A DNA stretch of 52,331 nt from Desulfocapsa sp. (lineage in GTDB: Bacteria; Desulfobacterota; Desulfobulbia; Desulfobulbales; Desulfocapsaceae): NCBI GenBank assembly GCA_030145625.1, contig JAQYVF010000028.1, positions 1-52,331 of the forward strand, given 5' to 3'. The translations under genes were made by a program, and so were the position numbers. Of the stretch, positions 28,001-36,839 are shown piece by piece. The notes beneath the pieces were generated by a model. That model was given only the letters and a program-made list of their open reading frames with translations. It searched no databases and had not been told where the DNA came from. Within the stretch, counting starts at the first letter, position 1; each line of letters begins with the position of its first letter.

Positions 28001-29015
28001 GACGAAAAGCCTGGGTTAATGCCTGAATCTCGATTGGATCCCCCAGGGGCGTCCCTGTACCATGTGCTTCGATGTATGAAATTGTTTCCGGAGATACGCC
28101 ACTGACTTCCTGGGCCATTGCAACAGCAGCAGCCTGGCCATCGACACTGGGTGCTGTAAACCCAACCTTGAAAGCTCCATCGTTATTAACAGCAGAACCC
28201 TTGATCACCGCATAAATAGTATCGCGTTCTGTAATGGCATCGGTAAGTCGCTTTAAGACTACAGCACCGGCACCCCGCCCCAACAGGGTTCCTCCGGAGT
28301 CAGCAGCAAAGGCTCGGCAATGGCCATCAGGAGACCAGATCATCCCTTCCCGGTATCGGTAGCCTACGCCCTGCGGCAGACGAATACTGACACCACCGGC
28401 AAGTGCCACATCACACTGATACATAAGTAAATGCTGACAGGCAACATGGACGGCGACAAGAGAGGTTGAGCAGGCGGTCTGCAGGGTAAAACAGGGGCCC
28501 TTGAGATTAAGACTATAAGCTACACGAGTGGTCAGGAAATCCGGATCATTAGCAATCATTACCTGAAACGGCTCAATATCAGATGTCACACTGCTAAAAT
28601 CTGCTGCAATTCGTTTACGGTAATCATTTCCTCCTGCACCAGCAAAGACCCCGATGGCCCCATCATAGCTATCCGGGTTACAACCACCATTTTCCAGCGC
28701 CTCCCAGGCAACCTCGAGAAAAAAGCGTTGTTGGGGGTCCATAATCTCGACCTGTTTGGCAGTATATCCAAAGAACCCGGCATCAAACAGGTCGATGTTC
28801 TCCAAAACAAGCCCAGACTTTACATAATCGGGATGGGAAAATTCCTCCTCAGGTACTCCTCTCTCAAGCAGCTCTTTCTCAGAAAATTGCGTAGTACATT
28901 CCTTTCCTTCACGCAGATTCCGCCAAAACTGATCGATGTTCTTTGCACCAGGGAAGCGACCGGCCATACCAATAATGGCAATCTGCTCTATATCATCATC
29001 ATGAAATTCGTTCAT
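25065..29015 (-). CDS. Type I polyketide synthase, KS-AT-ACP-TE
   Basis: A 1316-residue terminal module. KS (residues about 10-435) has the active Cys182 in TACSTSLVAVH and the His residues of EAHGTG (His318) and KTNIGHLD (His358). AT (about 530-830) has GHSIGEY with Ser629, and the specificity motif HAFH (727-730) points to malonyl-CoA. There are no KR, DH or ER domains, so the beta-keto group stays. ACP (about 945-1010) carries Ser975 in LGGDSLL. The TE (about 1022-1316) has GYCYSG, with Cys1105 where the nucleophilic Ser normally sits, Glu1132 in LGLIESWP where Asp is usual, and His1284 in GSHRLVP. It overlaps the upstream NRPS by ATGA and would add one C2 unit and release the product. Confidence 0.92.
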   Translation of the reverse strand: MNEFHDDDIEQIAIIGMAGRFPGAKNIDQFWRNLREGKECTTQFSEKELLERGVPEEEFSHPDYVKSGLVLENIDLFDAGFFGYTAKQVEIMDPQQRFFLEVAWEALENGGCNPDSYDGAIGVFAGAGGNDYRKRIAADFSSVTSDIEPFQVMIANDPDFLTTRVAYSLNLKGPCFTLQTACSTSLVAVHVACQHLLMYQCDVALAGGVSIRLPQGVGYRYREGMIWSPDGHCRAFAADSGGTLLGRGAGAVVLKRLTDAITERDTIYAVIKGSAVNNDGAFKVGFTAPSVDGQAAAVAMAQEVSGVSPETISYIEAHGTGTPLGDPIEIQALTQAFRLKTAAKNYCAIGSVKTNIGHLDQAAGVAGLIKTALSLKNKEIPSSLHCKEQNPDIDFPNSPFYVNTELTDWQSDNGPRRAGVSSFGIGGTNAHVVLEEAPALQNASESRPWQLLLVSARTRDGVGRAAANLAAYLQDNPKVDLPDAAYTLQVGRKHFDYRWAAVCKDIDQAVTFLSGNVDPVYSREGERRKQDVVFMFSGQGSQYVGMGEEIYKTEPLFRDQLDYCVEVLKPFINLDLREILFPSPDNVPAAKELINQTRIAQPALFVIEYSLAKLLESWGITPKAMVGHSIGEYVAACLAGVFTLDDALTLVARRGKMMQDLDPGSMLAVPLSEENLTPLLSPDLSVAVINGPELTVVSGEENDIIAFKEKMAKDKGLECRVLHTSHAFHSHMMEPIVEEFAKAVSSFPLSAPQIPFVSNVSGTWITNEEARSPKYWAKHLRRTVRFAPCVDTLFKEGRQSFVEVGPGQVLVNLARLHPESKDCLLLPTTRRPVERKDDPAILLNCLGELWSAGVKVDWSGFGGGELRQKIPLPTYPFDGKRFWLDSQITRKNPAQIVSDGLTGISDEVRDNKNDLVKENNSQKVSTPFYDRPGLHTKYREPSTEAERFVAGIWQEELGFSRIGVDDNFFELGGDSLLAVRVMDRIIVESGKHVPLEVLANGQTIRFLAKSLTVGNDFNPNWTSLVLLREGTDKTRPKLFIPHGINGNVHWGYVYITKHIDQEQPIYGFSVPAGKVFATFSEMASYYIKEMKALQPEGPYCLAGYCYSGALAYEIACQLTAAGDEVSFLGLIESWPTNTSYGKITLSPGYVWRFLNNIPFFVHDFLKMDMKGMRLSITNKLKRTRRVVKFKIDSLLDRHEEGAAKANHILFDEMFDINELSDPERYHIMENNLKLQREHYPVPCKVKVEVFRAKRQSLFSPHDPAMGWKELALNGVRTHVISGSHRLVPMEPHAQELSKLLSIRLRKAIDLSSQGEE

Positions 29016-32000
29016 TTATCCTGATTGCCCCCCCGTGTTTTTCTTCTCGAGGCCAAAAGGGCTCTTTGACGGCGCGACCTGCTCGTCAACAACTCCTCCT
29101 GTGAAAAGAGCTCTTGCTCTGTGCTCATAAATTGTGCAAAAGAGCGTATTGTGGGATACTGGAACAGCTTTACTACCGGAATTTCAGTGTGAAAAACTTT
29201 ATTAATTTCCGAGATAAGCACAACCGCCGTCAGTGAATTTCCGCCAACATCAAAAAAGTTATCATCTAAGCTGATCTTTCCATGCTTGAGAAGCTGCCGC
29301 CAAATCTGAGCAAGCTCTATTTCATGCTTATCTCCTGAAACAGGAGCACTTGCAACCACCTTTTCTATCACTGCAGGCAGGGGCAATACCGTTCTGTCCA
29401 CTTTCCCACTGAATGTAAGCGGCAATTCATCCAGTGTTAGGACATAAGCAGGAATCATATAACAGGGGAGTTTCTTGGCTAGATAGCTTTTTATCTCTTG
29501 CGCCATCTCTTTTTCTGAAAGATGCTGACTACTGTCTGCAACAACATAGGCAGCCAAAGCCTTACTACCGGACGCCATATCCACCAGAGAGGCAACAACC
29601 TGCTTCACTCCAGGATACTCAGCAATAGCAGCCTCCACTTCGCCAAGCTCAATTCGAAGGCCATGCAGTTTCACCTGGTGATCCATACGACCGAGATATT
29701 CAATTTCTCCGTCAGGCAAAAATCTGGCAAGATCCCCTGTCTTGTAGAGTCGATCCCCGGGACTCTCTGAAAAGCTATCAGCAATAAAATTCTTTGCTGT
29801 AAGGTCTGCCCTCTGTAAATACCCCCTGCCGACCTGAATCCCACCGATAAGCAATTCACCAGGTACTCCAATGGGAGTCGGTTGCAGCAACTCATCAACA
29901 ATATATATCCTGGTATTTGCAATAGGCTTCCCAATTGGTACAATTGTACGATCATACCCTGGTTGACAATGCCAACAGGTCACGTCCACTGCTGCCTCTG
30001 TTGGGCCATAAAGGTTATAGAGCTCCGTATCCAGACAATCAAAAACCTTTTGCTGCAGATCACGAGATAAGGCTTCACCGGAGCAAATAAGACGCTTGAG
30101 ACTTTGACATCTATCAATCCCCGGAGCATCGAGAAAGGCATGGAGCATTGAGGGGACAAAGTGAATTGTGGTGATATCAAATTCCTCAATTAATCGCACA
30201 AGAGCAGCCGGATCATAATGACTCTCCGGTGGGGCCATTACCAGAGCGGCACCCACCTGAAGGGGCCAGAAAAACTCCCACACTGAAACATCAAAGCTAT
30301 AGGGGGTTTTTTGCAGCACCTTATCCCTATGGGTCAACTCAAATGCATCCTGCATCCAAAAGAGACGATTACAGATACCGTCATGTTGGTTCATCGCTCC
30401 TTTGGGCTGACCGGTTGACCCTGAGGTGTATATGACATAGGCCAAATCATCTGCTTTCACCTCAGACTTTACCGGCTCATTTCTTTCCTGTTCCACAAGA
30501 TGCCACTGCGAATCCAGAAAAATAGTTTTGACCTTGCTGCTGGGCAGACCTTTTTGGAGATGCTCCTGGGTCAGGATAACTGTGAGATCCGCATCCTCCA
30601 TCATAAAAAGCAACCGCTCTTCAGGATAACTGGGATCAAGGGGGACATACGCCCCGCCCGCCTTTAAGATACCATATAGAGCAACAACCATTTCGAGTGA
30701 ACGTCCCATGAACACACCCACCAGGGAACCTGGTTTCACCCCCTGCTTCCGCAGGTAACGGGCAAGCTTATTTGCCCTCGAATTCAGTTCCTCATAACTC
30801 AAGCTGAGCTCATCGACAAAGAGTGCAGGAGCCGTTGGAGTTTTCTCTACCTGTTTTTCAAAGAGAGTGTGGAGGCAGCAGTTCTGAGAATACTCCTCAG
30901 CCGTGTTGTTCCAGCGTTCAAGAATGATAGATCGTTCTTTTTTTGCCAACATTGGTAATTGACTGACAGGACCACATTCTCCCTCTCCCAGACCGGCCAG
31001 AAGAACCTTCCAGTGCTCAACAAAGCGACTCACAGTTTCCTGCCGAAACAACTCCGCATTAAATTCTACAGATCCGGAAACCCATTCACCCTCCTCCCAG
31101 AGAACAGGGAAGAGATCCAGCTGGATATCGCTGCTTCGCACCGGCTCCGCTTTTACTATAATTCCGTCCAACTCCAACTGCATAGGAGGCTGGAAGGTAA
31201 ATCCCACTTGAAACAGCGGATTGTAATTTACACTCCGCCTGTCCTTGACTGCCCCTGCAATTTCTTTAAAAGTGACCTCTTGCCGACGATGGGCGGTCAG
31301 CATCTCTTTTCTGAGCAGTTGCAAAAGCTCCGCAAAAGACATTGTGGGTTGGACAGTAACAGCAACAGGTAAGATATTCACAAAACAGCCCAGCATATCC
31401 TTGAGCTCTGCCTTTCGCCGGTTGGTGAAGGGCACCCCGACAATAATCTCCGGCTGTCGGCAATACCGACAAAGCAGAACGACATAGGATGCCAACAGCA
31501 GCAAAAAGAGATTAACACCTTGCTGCCTGGCCAACCCTTTTAATTTTTTCACCAAATCCCGGGACAACTCAAAAGAACAGGCCCCACCACCAAAGGACTC
31601 AACAACTGGCCGCCGCTCGTCAAAGGGGAGATTGAGATAGCCGTCTCGTTGCGACAATGAGCTTTGCCAGGAACCAAGCATGTGGCGATATTCTTCACTT
31701 GTCTGCCATTGCCGGTAACTTTCGGCATATTGGGCGTATTGCCAGCCGGATGATGCTGTAAATGGGTCATTTTCAGCTGAGACCAAGGCGTTATAAGAAT
31801 TCGACAACTCCCTGGCAAAGAGTTCGTTGGAGTGCAGATCGGTGATGATATGATGCATCACAATCAACAGCAATCTCTTATCATCAGCCAAGCGGATCAG
31901 CAAACAGCGGAGAAGCGGCCCTTCAGCTAAATCGAAGGGTCGATCCACTTCCGCTTGAATGAGACTTTTTACAAGTTCATGATCCTTGTCGACCTCTTTG

Positions 32001-32275
32001 CCCGAGAGGTCATGCTGGACAAAGCCAAGCGTGGCCTCAGGTCTGATATCCTGAACAACTGCACCATTCTCCGAGCGAAAGAGAGTCCGAAAGATCTCGT
32101 GCCGGTCCAGGATTCCCTCAAGGCTTTTCTGAAGTGCCTCTTCATTTACATCCCCAACCAGAGAAAACAAGGAGGGAATATTGTATCCGGATCTATCCGG
32201 GTTCAGATTATGAATGAGCCAGAATTGTTCCTGAACAGCCGACGCCGCAGCTTTATGAACATGCCTCGCAGTCAT
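29012..32275 (-). CDS. NRPS module C-A-PCP, predicted serine-specific
   Basis: A 1087-residue single module. The condensation domain (residues about 10-450) has HHIITD at 141-146. The adenylation domain has YVIYTSGSTGQPKGA (A3), SFDVSVWEFF (A4), NLYGPTEAAVDV (A5), YKTGDLARFLPDG (A7) and SGKVDR with the A10 Lys. By alignment to GrsA the specificity residues read D-V-W-H-I-S-L-V-D-K, almost identical to the EntF serine code. The PCP has DNFFDVGGNSL. There is no epimerase or thioesterase. Its ends overlap both neighbouring assembly-line genes by ATGA, so the order Gly module, Ser module, PKS is supported by layout. Confidence 0.92.
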   Translation of the reverse strand: MTARHVHKAAASAVQEQFWLIHNLNPDRSGYNIPSLFSLVGDVNEEALQKSLEGILDRHEIFRTLFRSENGAVVQDIRPEATLGFVQHDLSGKEVDKDHELVKSLIQAEVDRPFDLAEGPLLRCLLIRLADDKRLLLIVMHHIITDLHSNELFARELSNSYNALVSAENDPFTASSGWQYAQYAESYRQWQTSEEYRHMLGSWQSSLSQRDGYLNLPFDERRPVVESFGGGACSFELSRDLVKKLKGLARQQGVNLFLLLLASYVVLLCRYCRQPEIIVGVPFTNRRKAELKDMLGCFVNILPVAVTVQPTMSFAELLQLLRKEMLTAHRRQEVTFKEIAGAVKDRRSVNYNPLFQVGFTFQPPMQLELDGIIVKAEPVRSSDIQLDLFPVLWEEGEWVSGSVEFNAELFRQETVSRFVEHWKVLLAGLGEGECGPVSQLPMLAKKERSIILERWNNTAEEYSQNCCLHTLFEKQVEKTPTAPALFVDELSLSYEELNSRANKLARYLRKQGVKPGSLVGVFMGRSLEMVVALYGILKAGGAYVPLDPSYPEERLLFMMEDADLTVILTQEHLQKGLPSSKVKTIFLDSQWHLVEQERNEPVKSEVKADDLAYVIYTSGSTGQPKGAMNQHDGICNRLFWMQDAFELTHRDKVLQKTPYSFDVSVWEFFWPLQVGAALVMAPPESHYDPAALVRLIEEFDITTIHFVPSMLHAFLDAPGIDRCQSLKRLICSGEALSRDLQQKVFDCLDTELYNLYGPTEAAVDVTCWHCQPGYDRTIVPIGKPIANTRIYIVDELLQPTPIGVPGELLIGGIQVGRGYLQRADLTAKNFIADSFSESPGDRLYKTGDLARFLPDGEIEYLGRMDHQVKLHGLRIELGEVEAAIAEYPGVKQVVASLVDMASGSKALAAYVVADSSQHLSEKEMAQEIKSYLAKKLPCYMIPAYVLTLDELPLTFSGKVDRTVLPLPAVIEKVVASAPVSGDKHEIELAQIWRQLLKHGKISLDDNFFDVGGNSLTAVVLISEINKVFHTEIPVVKLFQYPTIRSFAQFMSTEQELFSQEELLTSRSRRQRALLASRRKTRGGNQDK

Positions 32276-35200
32276 CGTCTCAGGCTCTCCCCCTGTAAAG
32301 ATCTGCGCTGCTGCACCAGAAGAGCTTTTCGTCGTAATGCTGCCTGGTTCGCTACCGCCACCTCTTTTTTACCATCATTGCCTTCAAGGAGGTAATTGGC
32401 AAAAGAGGAGACCGTTGGATATTGGAAAAATTTAACGGTTGGTATCTTTACAGCCATCTTCTTTTCAATAGCTGTAAGCACCTGCAAACAGAGCAGCGAG
32501 TTACCCCCTAAATCAAAAAAGTTATCATGGACTCCCACTGTTCCGGCCTTCAGCACATCATTCCATATGGAACACAGCAGTGTCTCTGTCTTACTGCCGG
32601 CTTGCGCAGGTGCCCGTACACCTTCCGCCAACACCTGCTCCGGGAGTGCTAATGCCGCACGATCAATCTTTCCATTTGCCGTTAAAGGCATATGTTCAAG
32701 GTGCACAAAAAAAGAGGGCAGCATATACCGGGGCAGTTTTGATTGAAGAATGGTTCTGTGATTCACAGAGGGAATTCCGTTCTCACCACTGGTGAAATAG
32801 GCAACCAGGCGCTGATCCCCCACTCCGACCTCTTTTACAAGAATTGCTGCCTGCCCAACTCCGGGGCAGGCCAATAAAGCGGCCTCAATCTCACCCAACT
32901 CGATACGATAGCCTCGCAATTTAATCTGCTGATCAACCCTGCCATGGAGTTTTATCCTCCCATCAGGCAGATATGTCGCCATGTCACCGGTATGGTACAG
33001 TTTCTGACCCAAGATACTGCTGAAAGTATCAGGAGTGAATTTCTCGGCAGTCAGGTTCGGACGGGCCAGATAGCCCTTTGTCACCCCTGCACCGCCAATG
33101 AGCAATTCTCCGGCCACACCTATGGGCGTTGGCTGACCATATTTATCAACGATATATGTCTGGGTGTTGGCAATCGGCCTGCCTACTAAAACGGTACTAT
33201 CATCCTCACTGACCCGGTGACAGGTAGACCATACTGTCGTTTCAGTCGGACCATAGAGGTTCCAGACAGAACTGGCTCGCTGCAACAGTTCCCCAGCAAG
33301 GTCTGCAGGCATGGGCTCCCCACCACAAAGGGCCTTAAAATTTTCCGTCCGTTTCCAGCCCCCAGCTATAAGGAGATGCCATGTTGTCGGAGTAGCCTGC
33401 ATCACCGTAATATGCAGCTCAGCTATCAGCTTTTTTAACTGTTGCCCATCAGCTATACTCCTCTGCGGAGCAATAACAACTCGCCCTCCCACAGATAATG
33501 GCAAAAACAACTCCAACACGGAGATATCAAAGGAAAGGGTGGTAACGGCTAATAGGGTATCTTCTTCAGTGAGTCCCGGGGCATCTGCCATGCTTGTTAG
33601 AAAATTAACGACCGCTTGGTGATGAACCTGAACCCCTTTGGGCCTGCCCGTAGAACCGGAAGTATAAATCACATAAGCCAAATCATCGGCTGTGGTTTTC
33701 GGATCCAAATGGTCTGCCGGATACTTCTCGATTTCCGGCCATTCCGTATCAATATAAATTTCTTTGCCTGTATGTGCAGGAAGTTGGCCGGCCAGGTTTT
33801 GTTTGGTGAGCAGAACGGCGACATTCGAGTCTTCCACCATATAACCAATGCGCTCCCGGGGAAAATCAGGATCAAGGGGGACATAGGCCGCACCGGCTTT
33901 TAAGACCGCCAAAAGAGCAACCAGCATCTCAATGGATCTTTCCAGAAAGATCCCCACAAGTCCACCTGGAACGACACCATTGCGTTGCAGATAGTGAGCT
34001 AACTTGCTAGCCCTTTCATCTAATTCCTTATAGGATAATTGTTCATCTACAAATGAACAGGCTATGGAATCAGGCCGTTTCCGGGCCTGTTTCTCAAAGA
34101 GGTGCTGCAGACAGATGTTATCAAGAAATGGTACTTCGGTGGCATTCCACTGCGCCACTAAAAGGTCCTGTTCTTTTGCAGGTAAAATTGACAACTGGTC
34201 AATAACTACTTTCGCATCCAGCAACACCGATTCCAATAACCGGTGGAAATGGCCCGTAAACCGTTGAACAGTTTCCTTTTCAAAGAGATCGGTATTGTAT
34301 TCAAACATACCGTGCAGCTCTTCATCCTGCTCCCAGAGATTGGCGAAGAGATCCAGTTGCGCACCGGAATTATGGATTTTTTCGCTCTTAACATCCAGCC
34401 CCTGCAGCCTTAGCTCCATCGGAGGCTCGTAGGTGAAACCAACCTGAAAAAGAGAATTATAACTTGGGTCACGTTCAGGCTGCACCTCTTTCACCAGCAA
34501 CTCATAAGGAACTTCCTGGTTCCTGTGAGCGGTAAGCATACCTGCCCTGACCTGCTGCAGAACATCGCCAAAGGTGTTTTTTGATGGAGAAAGTGAAAAT
34601 GAGAGAGGCAGAACGTTTACAAAACAGCCAAAGGTATCTTTATGCTCTTTTTGCCGACGGTTGCTAAACGGAATACCGATTGTGATCTCTTCCTGCCCAC
34701 TATACCTGTAAAGTAAAATCAGATACGCTGAGAGGGTAACAAGAAAGATGGTCACCTTGTTTTGCCGACTATATCTCTTCAGTTTTTGAGTAAATTCGGC
34801 AGAAAACCGAAATGGAACAGCAGCGCCACGCAATTCTTGCGTAGCAGGCCGTTGTCTCTCCAGAGGAAGATTGAGATAGGACTTGGTATCCTTCATCTTT
34901 TCTGCCCAAAATGATAGGCTTGCCCTGTACTGTTCGCCGTGCAGAAACTCCTGTTGCCAGGCTGAATAATCAGCATACTGCGTTATCCTCTTCTCCAGAC
35001 ATGGCCTTTCTTTTTTCACATAAGCGTTATAGTGGCTAGAAAGCTCAGCGGAAAAGATATCTTTTGAATGAAGGTCCGTTATAATGTGATGCATAACAAC
35101 GAGTAAAAACCAATCAACTTCCGAATTCCGGTATAATTTCACCCTGAATAACGGACCAGCCGCCAGGTTAAAAGGTTGACGGATGTCGGCCTGGATCATA

Positions 35201-35520
35201 CTCCTTATTCTTCTTTCCCGTTCCTGTTCATCAAAATCTGGTACCCAATCAACACCAGATCCAAAGTCAGTAGCCAGGTCACCGGCCTCATGGACAACTT
35301 GCCAGAGCTTGCCGTTTTCTGACAGAAAGGTTGATCGTAAAACCTCATGCCTGAGAAGAACAGTATCAATTCCATGTTTCAGGGCACTCCTGTTGAGATG
35401 GCCAGAAAGGCGGAAAAGTGAAGGAATATTATAAGCACTGTTGTCCGGCTGAATCTGGTTAATCAGCCAAAATTGCTCTTGTATTATAGAGGCAGGATAT
35501 TTCACAGATGTTTTTTTCAT
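32272..35520 (-). CDS. NRPS module C-A-PCP, predicted glycine-specific
   Basis: A 1082-residue module. Condensation domain with HHIITD at 144-149; adenylation domain with YVIYTSGSTGRPKGV, SFDISVLELF, NLYGPTETTVWS and YHTGDMATYLPDG; PCP with DNFFDLGGNSLL. The pocket residues read D-I-L-Q-L-G-L-V-W-K, the usual glycine signature. It is the first NRPS gene in transcription order yet begins with a condensation domain. It should therefore accept an acyl or aminoacyl donor supplied in trans, perhaps from the free ACP two genes upstream. The gap to the PP-loop gene is 15 bp. No epimerase. Confidence 0.92.
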   Translation of the reverse strand: MKKTSVKYPASIIQEQFWLINQIQPDNSAYNIPSLFRLSGHLNRSALKHGIDTVLLRHEVLRSTFLSENGKLWQVVHEAGDLATDFGSGVDWVPDFDEQERERRIRSMIQADIRQPFNLAAGPLFRVKLYRNSEVDWFLLVVMHHIITDLHSKDIFSAELSSHYNAYVKKERPCLEKRITQYADYSAWQQEFLHGEQYRASLSFWAEKMKDTKSYLNLPLERQRPATQELRGAAVPFRFSAEFTQKLKRYSRQNKVTIFLVTLSAYLILLYRYSGQEEITIGIPFSNRRQKEHKDTFGCFVNVLPLSFSLSPSKNTFGDVLQQVRAGMLTAHRNQEVPYELLVKEVQPERDPSYNSLFQVGFTYEPPMELRLQGLDVKSEKIHNSGAQLDLFANLWEQDEELHGMFEYNTDLFEKETVQRFTGHFHRLLESVLLDAKVVIDQLSILPAKEQDLLVAQWNATEVPFLDNICLQHLFEKQARKRPDSIACSFVDEQLSYKELDERASKLAHYLQRNGVVPGGLVGIFLERSIEMLVALLAVLKAGAAYVPLDPDFPRERIGYMVEDSNVAVLLTKQNLAGQLPAHTGKEIYIDTEWPEIEKYPADHLDPKTTADDLAYVIYTSGSTGRPKGVQVHHQAVVNFLTSMADAPGLTEEDTLLAVTTLSFDISVLELFLPLSVGGRVVIAPQRSIADGQQLKKLIAELHITVMQATPTTWHLLIAGGWKRTENFKALCGGEPMPADLAGELLQRASSVWNLYGPTETTVWSTCHRVSEDDSTVLVGRPIANTQTYIVDKYGQPTPIGVAGELLIGGAGVTKGYLARPNLTAEKFTPDTFSSILGQKLYHTGDMATYLPDGRIKLHGRVDQQIKLRGYRIELGEIEAALLACPGVGQAAILVKEVGVGDQRLVAYFTSGENGIPSVNHRTILQSKLPRYMLPSFFVHLEHMPLTANGKIDRAALALPEQVLAEGVRAPAQAGSKTETLLCSIWNDVLKAGTVGVHDNFFDLGGNSLLCLQVLTAIEKKMAVKIPTVKFFQYPTVSSFANYLLEGNDGKKEVAVANQAALRRKALLVQQRRSLQGESLRR

Positions 35521-35535
35521 AGCAAAGAGATAAGG

Positions 35536-36573
35536 CTATCTGCCAATTGCTTTGATTTCCTCTTCTGAGAAGGCTAATTCCTTCATTATGGCAGTTATGA
35601 CCTCCGGTTGCAGGGTATCGGATAATTTCTGCAAGGCCTCTTCTCTCGTTATTTTTCCTTTCCTTATCAGGTGGCTTAATTCCAGTTCATACGGACTATA
35701 GCGAAAATTTTTCTGATGGATGAAGTTATTAAAACCATTCAACCTGCAATTTGATGAACACCCGTCTACATCTCTGGGACTTACCCATCCAATTTGCGCA
35801 ATCACCTGAAACATCTCTGCTTCAGTCGGGTCCTCTACACACAAGAGATTAACATTATAGGGGAATGCCTTTGTCTTATTAAGCAATGAATCCTTTATGC
35901 AGAAATAATCATCAACCGCATGACCAAGGGAATCACGAAGTCTTTCCAGGTAGACTTCTCTACTTTCTCTGAAAAAATGGTAATTATTTTTATAGACTAT
36001 CCCATTTGCAGGGATCTGACCAAGGGTAAACCCTGCCAATATAAATGGAACCTCTTTTTCCAGGGCCAGTTTCAGGGCACTATTATTAACAACTGAAATA
36101 CAGGAATTGCATATTGCGGATATACGAACCAAAGTTTTAGGAGAGTAAACCTCTTCAAGGGCGCTTACCTTAATCAATGGTTTGAAAAATTTGGCCGAAG
36201 GAGCAAATGTTATCTGGTCTACCCCCAGCTCATCACAAATCCGGCGAATATTCTCAAAGGCAGCGGGAGAAGTAAACCCATTATCAAGGGTAAAGGCCAA
36301 GACCTTGAGGTTATACTTTTTAACGGCAGTCATCAGGGTATACGTACTATCTTTTCCACCGCTATAACACATTATGGCATCGTACTCAGCCTGCCCCCGC
36401 TCAGACTCAAAGAGTTCTACTATTCTCTCCTGAGCACGCTCAATGGTCGCCGCCTCAGTAGGCATATGCATCTCATCACGACAAAAACTACAAACACCAT
36501 TCTCATCAAAGGCGATAGTAGGAAAAGATGAAGAGAGCACACACTTGCAACAACGTTCCGGAGAAGTTGTCAT
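35536..36573 (-). CDS. PP-loop ATP pyrophosphatase with Cys-rich motifs
   Basis: A 345-residue protein of the adenine-nucleotide alpha-hydrolase fold. The PP-loop is SGGKDS at 71-76, which adenylates a substrate carbonyl. An N-terminal zinc-ribbon-like set (Cys8/9/11 and Cys28/31) matches the start of WbpG-type sugar amidotransferases. A central CNSC (155-158) plus Cys272/276 resembles the CxxC-plus-Cys arrangement of TtcA/Ncs6-type sulfur transferases. Two readings remain: transfer of ammonia to make an amide or amidine, or of sulfur to make a thioamide. It overlaps the ACP gene by 4 nt and precedes the NRPS genes, so an intermediate of that line is a plausible substrate. Confidence 0.7.
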   Translation of the reverse strand: MTTSPERCCKCVLSSSFPTIAFDENGVCSFCRDEMHMPTEAATIERAQERIVELFESERGQAEYDAIMCYSGGKDSTYTLMTAVKKYNLKVLAFTLDNGFTSPAAFENIRRICDELGVDQITFAPSAKFFKPLIKVSALEEVYSPKTLVRISAICNSCISVVNNSALKLALEKEVPFILAGFTLGQIPANGIVYKNNYHFFRESREVYLERLRDSLGHAVDDYFCIKDSLLNKTKAFPYNVNLLCVEDPTEAEMFQVIAQIGWVSPRDVDGCSSNCRLNGFNNFIHQKNFRYSPYELELSHLIRKGKITREEALQKLSDTLQPEVITAIMKELAFSEEEIKAIGR

Positions 36574-36815
36574 GACTCTTGCCCCTTAACAAAATCAACG
36601 ATGAGATGGACAGAGCCGAAATTACTCCTGGTCATCTGTTCTTCTTTTACCAGAATCCCGAATTCACTCTCAATAAATGAGGCAATTTCAATGAGACCGA
36701 ATGAGTCAATGATCCCCTCATCAATAAGAGATTCATCGAGGGGTATTTCATCGATTTCCACCATGAAATTACGGGCTATAAAATCGAGAAATTTTCCTTT
36801 AATATTTTCAGCCAT
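36570..36815 (-). CDS. Free-standing acyl carrier protein
   Basis: An 81-residue acidic carrier protein. The phosphopantetheine site is GIIDSFGLIE with Ser38; flanking helices match the ACP/DltC-like fold. It would hold an acyl or aminoacyl intermediate as a thioester. It lies between the AsnB-like amidotransferase and the PP-loop gene (4-nt overlap with the latter), immediately before the NRPS genes. This suggests it carries a starter unit that is modified by these enzymes and passed to the first condensation domain (inference). No phosphopantetheinyl transferase is seen in the window. Confidence 0.85.
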   Translation of the reverse strand: MAENIKGKFLDFIARNFMVEIDEIPLDESLIDEGIIDSFGLIEIASFIESEFGILVKEEQMTRSNFGSVHLIVDFVKGQES

Positions 36816-36839
36816 ATCTAACTTTACCCATTTTTCTGT

